DNA of 64,000 nt from Cognatundibacterium squillarum (lineage in GTDB: Bacteria; Pseudomonadota; Gammaproteobacteria; Burkholderiales; Burkholderiaceae_D). Location: contig NZ_BMYU01000013.1 of NCBI RefSeq assembly GCF_014652435.1, positions 1 to 64,000 of the forward strand, in the 5' to 3' direction. Shown one piece after another: positions 57,206 through 64,000 of this stretch. Numbering within the stretch: the first letter of the stretch is position 1; every line of letters begins with the position of its first letter. The notes under the pieces are model-generated. The model was not told the origin of the DNA. It ran no database searches and saw only the letters and a program-made list of their open reading frames with translations. A program made the translations under genes and the position numbers.

Positions 57206-57383
57206 TTCAGTATTCTTCCATTGCACTGCGAAATCGTATCAATCTATCGGACCTGATCCTGAACTATCGACAGCATAGTGGATGTCTGTAAGCTGAAGCT
57301 TCCGGAAGTTATCGCAAGCTTCCCGCCCTCATAGTCTGATCGGATGAGGGTGAACGCTGAGATGTACTTTTTGAAATTGAAAA

Positions 57384-57938
57384 TCACGGATCGCCATCGT
57401 CAGTTTGAATAGCGCTTTGACATTGCACCTCTAAATCGCTGACATCAATACACCTTACCAGCACATACCGCTTGCTCAGCAAAAACCGGTTAGGCCGGCG
57501 CATCAGCGCTGACCAGTGCCAGTTCCGGCTGCCTTGCGGGTTGACCGTCACTTCCCACGCCTGATTTTTTTCGTAGTACAGCCGCCAGTTACGCGCCTGC
57601 GGGGTTTCATCGTCCCGCGGTTTGCAGATCACATGGAAGCTAAATTGCAAAGTATTTGCGCTGATTCGCTGTACTTTATCGACAAAGCCAAAGCTGTCCG
57701 GCAGCGTCAGCTGATCGAGCAGGGTGTTGCTTCTGAACAGATACAGCCAGTGGTTGCAGCCGTCGAAGTAATCATAGTGGGTGGCGATCAGGGTCAGTTC
57801 GCCGAAGTCCTGCTGAAAACTGATGGCCTCGCCATTGACCACAGCAATTGGCTGGCCTTGTGCATTCAGCAGTTTGCTTTGGTATTCGCTGTGGCTGCGC
57901 AAGCTGTAGCGCGGCGGCCGGTTTTCGTCGGTGATCAT
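57384..57938 (-). CDS. Hypothetical protein
   Basis: A 184-residue soluble protein starting MITDENRPPRYSLRSHSEYQ, rich in aromatic and charged residues, with no signal peptide and no recognised domain. ATG 57938 is chosen; the open frame extends into the 86-nt repeat copy H up to 58010, which only reflects the repeat sequence. It follows the LytTR pseudogene on the same strand. Confidence 0.6.
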   Translation of the reverse strand: MITDENRPPRYSLRSHSEYQSKLLNAQGQPIAVVNGEAISFQQDFGELTLIATHYDYFDGCNHWLYLFRSNTLLDQLTLPDSFGFVDKVQRISANTLQFSFHVICKPRDDETPQARNWRLYYEKNQAWEVTVNPQGSRNWHWSALMRRPNRFLLSKRYVLVRCIDVSDLEVQCQSAIQTDDGDP

Positions 57939-58007
57939 CGCTGGCAGGGTTGATGTGTTGCTGCGATTGTAAGTCGCCGGACGGTAAAAAACAGCCTGAA
58001 AACACCT

Positions 58008-58093
58008 CAAATGCGGAGTTCAGCACAACGATCCGGCGGTCGTCGGCAGAAAGTCTGGTTGTTGGGAAATGACAGATGCGGAGTCTGGCATAG
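58008..58093 (+). repeat. 86-nt dispersed element, copy H
   Basis: Plus orientation. Begins CAAATGCGGAGTTCAGCACA, ends ATGCGGAGTCTGGCATAG. The small inner hairpin (TCTGG/CCGGA in other copies) is weakened here. It lies between the LytTR gene end and the hypothetical gene start, both on the minus strand. Confidence 0.87.
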
Positions 58094-58158
58094 TGGTAAC
58101 TGATACCGACGGAGAATCCTGGTACGGTTCCGATGACGCTGATTCTTTTCGCTATGAC

Positions 58159-58911
58159 TCAGAGGCTCAGCAGGTTTTTGAGTTCTGTTGCCTGTCTGCG
58201 CGATACTTCGATGCGCTTTCCGTCACTCATGGTGATCATATAACCGTCACGGATGGATTCCTCTATGCAACTGATTTCCCGCAAATTAATCAGGTGCTGG
58301 CGGCTGGCGCGAAAGAACAGGCTGACGGGTAATCGTTCTTGTATGCTTTGCATACTCTTTTTGACATAGGCATGCTGATCACCAAAAAAGAGTTGCACAT
58401 AGTTTTTGCAGCTTTCGATATAACGTATTGCGATCAGATCGATCAGATGACAACGGTCACCGTCTTTAACAAAAATTTTGCTGCCGGTTTCTAAGGGCGG
58501 TAGTGCAGGCTGTTTCGCATCGTCGCAGGAGGGCAGCTCGTCGTGCAGCGAAACATCACTTTGTGTACCTTGCACCAGTTTCGCAATAGCGGCATCCAGG
58601 CGTATCTGCGCGATTGGCTTCAGCAGATAATCGACAGTATTAAAATCAAAGGAGCGTATGGCGTACTCCGAATAAGCCGTGGTGAAAATGATTTTGGGTA
58701 AGTAGTCGAGTTACTCCAGCAATGAAAAGCAGGTACCGCCGGGCATGTGAATATCCAGAAATAACAGTTCGGGTCTTTCAGCATCGATGATTTCTCTGGC
58801 ACGCTGAATATTTTCTGCCTGACCAATCAGTGTAATATCTGAATACTGACTTAACATTCGTATCAAGCCTTCACGCGCCAGTCGCGAATCTTCCACAACA
58901 ATCGCTCTCAT
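58159..58911 (-). pseudogene. LytTR response regulator interrupted by an in-frame stop
   Basis: Read through, this is a normal 250-residue LytR/AlgR-type regulator. The receiver domain (MRAIVVEDSRLAREGLIRML, phospho-Asp in LLFLDIHMPGG) runs into TAA at 58711-58713 after FSLLE. The same frame continues without shift (LDYLPKIIFTTAYSEYAIRSF) into an intact LytTR DNA-binding domain. A single C-to-T change of CAA (Gln, the usual residue in LLEQL) would explain it. Its ATG overlaps the kinase stop (ATGA). Split translation or readthrough cannot be excluded. Confidence 0.8.
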
Positions 58912-60011
58912 TGTCTGATCTCCTTCGGTATCTGCAACAGCACTGCAAATGCGGGTTTTTCCGGCGGGGTTTCCTGTACGTGTACGCTCAGCACTGCTTT
59001 GCTGCCGTACAGCAGCGTGATACGTTTGCGTATATTTTCCAGACCGATACCCAGTGTGGCCGCTGGTTTGTCGTTACTATAGCCGGCGGGCAGATCATTG
59101 CTGATGGTAAATATCAGGGAGTCCGCCTGTTCATTTGCGTGCAGCGACAATAAACCGCCTTCCGGTATCTGTTCAATACCGTGTTTGATCGCATTTTCAA
59201 TCAGCATCTGCAAGATCATGGGAGGCAGTAAGCATGGGTACAGGCTGGTGCTGACGCTGATCCGTAGCTGCAGACGTTCTTCCATCTGAATTTTCATAAG
59301 CGCTAAATAGCGTTCAATGATATTCAGTTCTTCCTGCAGGCCGACTTTGTCGCGATGACTGCTGGCAAGTGAGTAACGCAGAATCTCCGACAGGGCGAGC
59401 ACCATTTCATCGGCATTCCGCGTATTTTCATGCATCATGAAGCGGATATTATTGAGCGCATTGAACAGGAAATGCGGGTTCAGCTGATTCGATAAACTAC
59501 TCAGCTGCGCTTCTTTCAGCGTGTTTTGCAGACGCAGATTCCGCAGTTCTGTGTCTTTAATCCGGCGTGCACTGGTCACACTGATGTAGATGAAAATCCA
59601 GATACAGATGAATAACTGGGCTTGCAGTGCGCCGCCAGTCAGCATGCGTAAGGATAAGCCGGCGCTGGCGGCTGACGGATCGTGCCCGGCGGGGCCAATC
59701 CAAAGCATCAGGCTGGAAAACAGTGCCACACTCACAACCACCAGCACAGCTGTCAGGCTGCCATAGGCAATCGACAAAGAAACCAGTTTCGCCATGGCCA
59801 GTTGTTGCCAGTCCCGGGTCAGGAACAGGTAGCGGAAGCCAAGTACTGCGGCGCTGTAGGGCAGACACCAGATCAGGCTGGAGATTACATTGGTCAGTGA
59901 CAATTCGCCCCAGAACTGAAATGTCAGTAGCGTGATGATGACAATGGCAATTACTGCGACGGCATGAAAACGCCAGAACCACTGGTCGCGCGGAAAAAAA
60001 GAGTGAGTCAT
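58908..60011 (-). CDS. LytS/YehU-type sensor histidine kinase
   Basis: A 367-residue membrane kinase. Four hydrophobic segments lie in the first 180 residues; then a His_kinase domain (PF06580) with phosphoacceptor QLNPHFLFNALNNIRFMM and an HATPase domain with LIENAIKHG and GIGLENIRKRL-like (GIGLENIRKRITLLYG) motifs. The start is uncertain: ATG 60011 begins just ahead of the first membrane segment, and the frame opens at GTG 60140. Its only cognate partner here is the interrupted LytTR regulator, with a 4-bp overlap. Confidence 0.87.
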   Translation of the reverse strand: MTHSFFPRDQWFWRFHAVAVIAIVIITLLTFQFWGELSLTNVISSLIWCLPYSAAVLGFRYLFLTRDWQQLAMAKLVSLSIAYGSLTAVLVVVSVALFSSLMLWIGPAGHDPSAASAGLSLRMLTGGALQAQLFICIWIFIYISVTSARRIKDTELRNLRLQNTLKEAQLSSLSNQLNPHFLFNALNNIRFMMHENTRNADEMVLALSEILRYSLASSHRDKVGLQEELNIIERYLALMKIQMEERLQLRISVSTSLYPCLLPPMILQMLIENAIKHGIEQIPEGGLLSLHANEQADSLIFTISNDLPAGYSNDKPAATLGIGLENIRKRITLLYGSKAVLSVHVQETPPEKPAFAVLLQIPKEIRQ

Positions 60012-60158
60012 AGAAAGCCGGGGGAAGTGCTGACGGACGCGGCTTAACATACCGGTGCCGGCACCGTATGGCAAGCAGCCGTTGAGAGAAATGCAGTGCA
60101 GACGTAATCCTGTGTTTGCCATCCTGACCTGCGCAGACACAGGATCTTCGCTGCGGCA

Positions 60159-62171
60159 TTACCAGATGCGTATGCGCTCCGTTGGCGGTTTGTACATGGC
60201 ATCACCTGCGCCGGTGCCAAATGCCTGATGAAAGCCATCCAGGTGAATAATGCTGCCATTAATGCGGAAAATATCCGGTGCATGCGGATCGGTTTTTAAC
60301 CATTGCGTCGCGACTTCCGGCCTGAATTTACTGCGTCGGCTTTGTGCATAACTGAGAAAAAACCGTTGCTCGCCGGTCAAACCGCCGGTCAGTCCGGATG
60401 GTTTGCCCTGCAAGGTTTTTTGATACGCCTGAAATGCAATATGCAAGCCGGACAAATCCGCCATGTTCTCCGCCAGTGTCAGTGCGCCATCGACTTTGTG
60501 TCCCGGCAGTAATTCGTAGGCATTAAATTGCTTGACCAGTTCATTGGCCATTCGTTCGAAAGTCTCCCGGTCACTGTCTGTCCACCAGTTACGTAAGCGG
60601 CCGTCTCCGTCAAACTGACTTCCCATCGTGTCAAAACCATGACTGATTTCATGTGCAATGGTGGCACCGATGGCGCCATAGTTGACTGCATCGTCGGCCT
60701 GCGCAGAGAAATACGGTTCCTGTAAATGCGCTGCCGGAAATTCCAGATCATTGCGTAAGGGATTGTATTGCGCATTCACCGTTTGCGGCAGCATATCCCA
60801 GTCGCGGTTATCCGCTTTTTTTCCTGCTCTCGCGGCATTATGTAACCAGTTAAACTGTGCAGCGCGATGGCGATTTCCGAGCGCATCTCCCGCAATAATC
60901 CGGAGTGCTGTGTAATCCCGCCAGCTATCGGGATAACCCACTTTACTGACGTACTTATCCAGTTTATCCAGCGCCTGTTGTTTGGTGGGCGCAGACATCC
61001 AGCTGACATTCAGTATCGCTTCGCGGTAAGTCGCTAACAGGTTATTCACCATAGCCTGTACGCGCTGCTTTTGTTCAGCAGGGAAATACCGTTCCGCGTA
61101 CAAACGTCCTACCGCTTCACCCAGCATCAGATTCAATTCTGCAATCGCTTTCTGTTCACGAGGGGTTTCTGTCTGCAGGCCTTTCAGCGTTTTTCCATAG
61201 AAAGTAAAGCGGGCAGCGCGAAATGCGTATGGCAATACCGGAACTGCCTCGTGCACACTCTGCAGTTTGAAGTAGGCTTTCCAATCGGATAAGGGCAGCT
61301 CTGCATACAATCCCGCAATAGCACTGATGGCACCCGGCTGCAAATTACTGAATACTTCCTGATGCGCTAACTGCGCGCCCGCAAAAAATGCCTGCCAGTC
61401 AAAATCCGGTGCGGTTTGTTGTAACTGGCGGATACTCATACTCGCCATCCGGCCCGGATCGCGGCTCATCGCCGGCGACCAGTGTGCTTGTGCAATCCGG
61501 GTTTCTACGCGTAAGGCTGCATCGGCCAGTTGCTGTGGTGACGGTTCACCTGCAAGACTGGCCAGTTGCCGTAAATAGTCACGGTATGCGCTGATGATTG
61601 CAGTGTTCTTTGGATTTTCAGCGGACAAATAGAAACTGCGGTCGGGTAAACCCAGCCCACCCTGGGACAGCATGGCGCGATTGGTTCCGGGATCTTGTAA
61701 GCCGGGCATCACAAAAGGTATAAACACCGGTGTTTCTATGCGGCCTTGCATCTCGCCCTGCAATTTTGCCAGTGCTTGCATATTTTGCACAGCATCAATT
61801 TTTTCTAATACCGGTTGCAATGGTGCGATACCACGTTTCTCTATCTCTGCAGTATCCATGTAACTCTGGAAATAACCCAGCACTCTGGCGCTGACGATAC
61901 GCTGCTGCCCGCTACCGGCAGATGGCGCTTTGCTGAGTTCATCGAGAATGCGGAGTATTCTCTGATTGGTGATTGCGGGCAGATCGGCACCGAATACATA
62001 GGATTTATCCGGAGGAATTTCCGTGCCGGACAACCACGCACCGTTGGCCGCCTGATAGAAATTGTCCTGATAGCGGACCGGTATCTGAGGATTGTGACCC
62101 GCGTCGTTTGCCAGTGCATTGTGGGAGTTGAGTGCCATTGTAAGCACGGTCAGAAGTATAAGAGATCGCAT
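60159..62171 (-). CDS. Secreted M13 (neprilysin/PepO) metallopeptidase
   Basis: A 670-residue zinc endopeptidase with a signal peptide (about residues 1-22), the M13_N helical domain and the catalytic domain with HEISH, the third ligand in ENMADLSG and the conserved C-terminal end with W. Substrates are small peptides. ATG 62171 has AAGGA six bases upstream; the frame stays open to 62408 in the repeat. It precedes the kinase and regulator genes on the same strand, so they may form an operon. Confidence 0.92.
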   Translation of the reverse strand: MRSLILLTVLTMALNSHNALANDAGHNPQIPVRYQDNFYQAANGAWLSGTEIPPDKSYVFGADLPAITNQRILRILDELSKAPSAGSGQQRIVSARVLGYFQSYMDTAEIEKRGIAPLQPVLEKIDAVQNMQALAKLQGEMQGRIETPVFIPFVMPGLQDPGTNRAMLSQGGLGLPDRSFYLSAENPKNTAIISAYRDYLRQLASLAGEPSPQQLADAALRVETRIAQAHWSPAMSRDPGRMASMSIRQLQQTAPDFDWQAFFAGAQLAHQEVFSNLQPGAISAIAGLYAELPLSDWKAYFKLQSVHEAVPVLPYAFRAARFTFYGKTLKGLQTETPREQKAIAELNLMLGEAVGRLYAERYFPAEQKQRVQAMVNNLLATYREAILNVSWMSAPTKQQALDKLDKYVSKVGYPDSWRDYTALRIIAGDALGNRHRAAQFNWLHNAARAGKKADNRDWDMLPQTVNAQYNPLRNDLEFPAAHLQEPYFSAQADDAVNYGAIGATIAHEISHGFDTMGSQFDGDGRLRNWWTDSDRETFERMANELVKQFNAYELLPGHKVDGALTLAENMADLSGLHIAFQAYQKTLQGKPSGLTGGLTGEQRFFLSYAQSRRSKFRPEVATQWLKTDPHAPDIFRINGSIIHLDGFHQAFGTGAGDAMYKPPTERIRIW

Positions 62172-62389
62172 GATTTTCCTTTTCGTCGCCGGCCGCTGAA
62201 TGCGCCGGCGTACGTGCATTATTTTGTGCCGCAGCCGGTGTAAGGAAAAAAGGTGCCGAATGGCGTAAGGCGGGGATAAGCGGATAAAAACCGCCATTCG
62301 CGGCAGGCTGCCCGCGCATCGCACCAACACAATTGCGCCTGATTTTCCGTTTTTCTGCTGCAGGTACTGAAAACATACCGAAAACACAT

Positions 62390-62475
62390 CAAATGCGGAT
62401 TTCAGCACAACGATCCGGCGGTCGTCGGCAGAAAGTCTGGCTGTCCGGAAATGACAGATGCGGAGTTCTGCACAG
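62390..62475 (+). repeat. 86-nt dispersed element, copy I
   Basis: Plus orientation, upstream of the M13 gene. Begins CAAATGCGGATTTCAGCACA; its last 18 nt ATGCGGAGTTCTGCACAG are the best match between the two terminal direct repeats. Preceded by ACTGAAAACAT and ACCGAAAACAC units. Confidence 0.88.
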
Positions 62476-62563
62476 CGGGCGTGCGGTGGCGGGCTGGTCT
62501 GACTGGCGGAAAGCCTGCCTGTAACGTGGCGGAGCAGTGCAGCGAAGCAGCGGCGCAGTGTGG

Positions 62564-62590
62564 AACCGCCAGCAGCAGGCGGTTTTTTTT
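62564..62590 (+). terminator. Orphan plus-strand terminator
   Basis: Stem AACCGCC/GGCGGTT with a 7-nt loop and eight T residues. Both neighbouring genes (M13, ArsR) are on the minus strand, where it has no U-run, so it would end a plus-strand transcript with no visible gene. The 452-bp gap 62172-62623 holds only this, copy I and a 10-bp inverted repeat at 62606-62629. Confidence 0.7.
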
Positions 62591-62623
62591 GCGGGTGAGG
62601 ATTTTGAATAAGCGCGGCGGCGC

Positions 62624-62989
62624 TTATTCCTGACGGAAGCTTTGTGCGAGGGCGGCCTGGGCTTCGAGCTGGCGCATCACGTTGCCGCAGACTAAATCAC
62701 AGAGCGCATAAATCGACGGGTCGGCGATGCGGTAAATCGCAGTGGTGCCGCGGCTTTCGCGTGCCACAAAGCCGTGTTTGGCCAGCGTGGATAAATGGCG
62801 CGAGACATTCGCCTGCGAGCACTGGCAGCGTTCTGCCAGTTCACCGACATTCAGTTCGCCGTCACGCAGACAATTCAGTATGCGTAAGCGGTTGGGTTCC
62901 GACAGAGCGGAAAAATACTGCGCGACCTGAGTCAGCGCTTGTTCGGATAAACCTTGCATCACAAAACACGCGGGGGCTGGAAAGTTCAC
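62624..62989 (-). CDS. ArsR/SmtB-family regulator
   Basis: A 121-residue winged-helix repressor: SEPNRLRILNCLRDGELNV, recognition region CQCSQANVSRHLSTLAKHG and wing RGTTAIYRIADPS. Cysteines in CQC and in CDLVC could bind metal or sense thiols. GTG 62989 is chosen because AAGG lies six bases upstream; ATG 62959 lacks a ribosome site. It diverges from an RND adaptor gene across a perfect palindrome, so it probably represses that efflux system and itself. Confidence 0.88.
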   Translation of the reverse strand: MNFPAPACFVMQGLSEQALTQVAQYFSALSEPNRLRILNCLRDGELNVGELAERCQCSQANVSRHLSTLAKHGFVARESRGTTAIYRIADPSIYALCDLVCGNVMRQLEAQAALAQSFRQE

Positions 62990-63031
62990 ATCATACCTTT
63001 TTACGGCGCTGCGCTGCCAATTGAAAATTAC

Positions 63032-63053
63032 TATTTGCGTACATACGCAAATA
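63032..63053. promoter_or_regulatory. ArsR-type operator palindrome
   Basis: TATTTGCGTA-CA-TACGCAAATA is a perfect 10-bp inverted repeat with a 2-nt spacer, 43 bp from the ArsR start and 53 bp from the RND adaptor ATG. Shape and position match operators of the ArsR family. Confidence 0.75.
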
Positions 63054-63105
63054 AGGATACTATGTCTCCATCAAAAATCAATTGGTTTTCGTCCGGAGAG
63101 TGATG

Positions 63106-64000
63106 ATGCAATTCGCAAAGATGTTCAGAGTGGTGTTACCCGGTTTGCTGGCAGCGGCGTGCAGCGTGTCTGTGATGGCGGCAGAAGCAGCCGCTCCGGC
63201 GCTGAAAACCGTGCAGGCGCGCAGCACCGGCGCTGCCGGTCAGGCGCAGGCGGATGCGGTGGTGGAAGCGGTGCGCCAGACCCAGATTTCGGCGCAGGTA
63301 GCCGGGGCGATTACGGAGATTCTGGTGCGTCCGGGTGACAGCGTGAAAGCAGGGCAGGTGCTGGTGCGGCTGGACGCGCGCGCGGCGCAGCAGCAGGCGA
63401 ATGCAAGTCAGGCGCAGGCAGAGGCGGCAAATGCCAGTCTGGCGGTAGCAGAAAAAGACTGGCAGCGCAGTCAGCAATTAGCAGCGCAGCATTTTATTTC
63501 GGCAGCGCAATTGGATAAGGCGCGTGCGCAGTATCTGGCGGCAGCGGCGGAAACCCGCGCACAGATCGCCGCCGCCGGTGCGGTGCGTACCCAGTCCGGC
63601 TTTTATACGCTGACCGCGCCGTACAGCGGCGTGGTGTCTGACGTACCTGCCATGCCCGGCGATATGGCGATGCCCGGCAAACCTTTGCTGACCATGTATG
63701 AACCCGGCGCCTTGCGCGTGACAGCGATGATTCCTGAACAGCAGGCGGCACGTCTGCGCAAAGACGGTGCTTTGCAGGTCAGCTGGCAGCAAAGCGGTGT
63801 GCAGCCTGCCACCCTGAATCTGACGCAGTTCACCGTGTTACCGGCTGCCGATCCGGCCAGCCACAGCATACAAATCCGCGCTGCTTTGCCGAACACCGTA
63901 CAGGGTTTGCGTCCCGGCATGTTTGCCCGTTTATCGCTGGCTCTGGACAACGGGAATGCGCAGAATGCGCAGAGTACGCCGGCACGGATACTGGTGCCGC
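63106..64000 (+). CDS. RND efflux periplasmic adaptor subunit (3' truncated by window)
   Basis: The reading frame is open to the window edge, giving 298 residues so far. After a signal peptide (VVLPGLLAAACSVSVMA) come a biotinyl-lipoyl-like half with AGAITEILVRPGDSVKAGQ, a helical hairpin rich in Ala/Gln (about 85-150), the second lipoyl half YSGVVSDVPAMPGD and a beta-barrel segment. Such adaptors link an RND pump to an outer-membrane channel. ATG 63106 has GGAG seven bases upstream (ATG 63103 also possible). The cargo is unknown; the ArsR-type regulator hints at metal or sulfur stress. Confidence 0.9.
   Translation, partial: MQFAKMFRVVLPGLLAAACSVSVMAAEAAAPALKTVQARSTGAAGQAQADAVVEAVRQTQISAQVAGAITEILVRPGDSVKAGQVLVRLDARAAQQQANASQAQAEAANASLAVAEKDWQRSQQLAAQHFISAAQLDKARAQYLAAAAETRAQIAAAGAVRTQSGFYTLTAPYSGVVSDVPAMPGDMAMPGKPLLTMYEPGALRVTAMIPEQQAARLRKDGALQVSWQQSGVQPATLNLTQFTVLPAADPASHSIQIRAALPNTVQGLRPGMFARLSLALDNGNAQNAQSTPARILVP

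Noticed and set aside
15259-62475. Reading the 86-nt repeats as a CRISPR array
   Set aside because: Copies are kilobases apart, lie in both orientations, have no regular spacers and there are no cas genes.

Overview
The window reads as one contiguous piece of a betaproteobacterial chromosome, most likely Burkholderiales/Oxalobacteraceae. This is inferred from the order tuf–tRNA-Trp–secE–nusG–rplKAJL–rpoBC, a birA–coaX–SPOR-protein cluster behind it, a SpecificRecomb-family (PF10136) membrane protein, and the character of the encoded proteins. No taxonomy search was possible. No rRNA genes, CRISPR array, prophage or insertion-sequence transposase is visible.

Layout. 1–12.6 kb: transcription/translation block (tuf 3' end, tRNA-Trp, secE, nusG, rplK, rplA, rplJ, rplL, rpoB, rpoC) with structured leaders before rplJ, rpoB and rpoC, closed by a strong terminator. 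12.7–15.1 kb: birA, coaX and a SPOR-like envelope protein. 15.2–19.2 kb: two secreted proteins of unknown function and an S9 oligopeptidase. 19.3–22.4 kb: IclR regulator with hutG and hutF (last steps of histidine breakdown to glutamate). 22.5–31.2 kb: M16 peptidase, DUF2167 protein, aroG with an attenuator-like leader, a PhyH dioxygenase, an esterase and a solute-binding protein. 31.2–34.5 kb: lysA divergent from an Lrp-type regulator, a beta-barrel-like protein and a TlpA-like thioredoxin. 35–42.2 kb: two tandem paralogous M9 collagenases with three and four PKD domains. 42.7–54 kb: a FabH-like ketosynthase, YitT protein, SpecificRecomb protein, CNNM/CorC-type protein, a large GGDEF–EAL protein and 6-phosphofructokinase. 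54–55.8 kb: divergent MBL-fold (ETHE1-like) hydrolase and TauE/SafE permease around a perfect CRP-like palindrome. 56–58 kb: AT-rich orphan genes. 58–62.2 kb: M13 peptidase, LytS-type kinase and a LytTR regulator interrupted by an in-frame stop. 62.6–64 kb: ArsR regulator divergent from an RND adaptor gene that runs off the window.

Most unusual content. (1) A dispersed family of intergenic elements with an 86-nt core, nine copies, in both orientations. The core begins and ends with related direct repeats of about 17 nt and is preceded by a variable array of phased 10–11-nt units. Copies lie at every junction of the tandem collagenase block and as direct repeats around a secreted-protein gene, so they look linked to duplication and shuffling. 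(2) A 267-nt nested inverted-repeat element between DUF2167 and aroG, with long imperfect terminal inverted repeats and several internal hairpins, which reads like a MITE or a large structured RNA.

The secreted hydrolases (two collagenases, S9, M16 and M13 peptidases, esterase) suggest a protein-degrading lifestyle, fitting histidine utilisation. Function assignments are family-level unless the entry says more.
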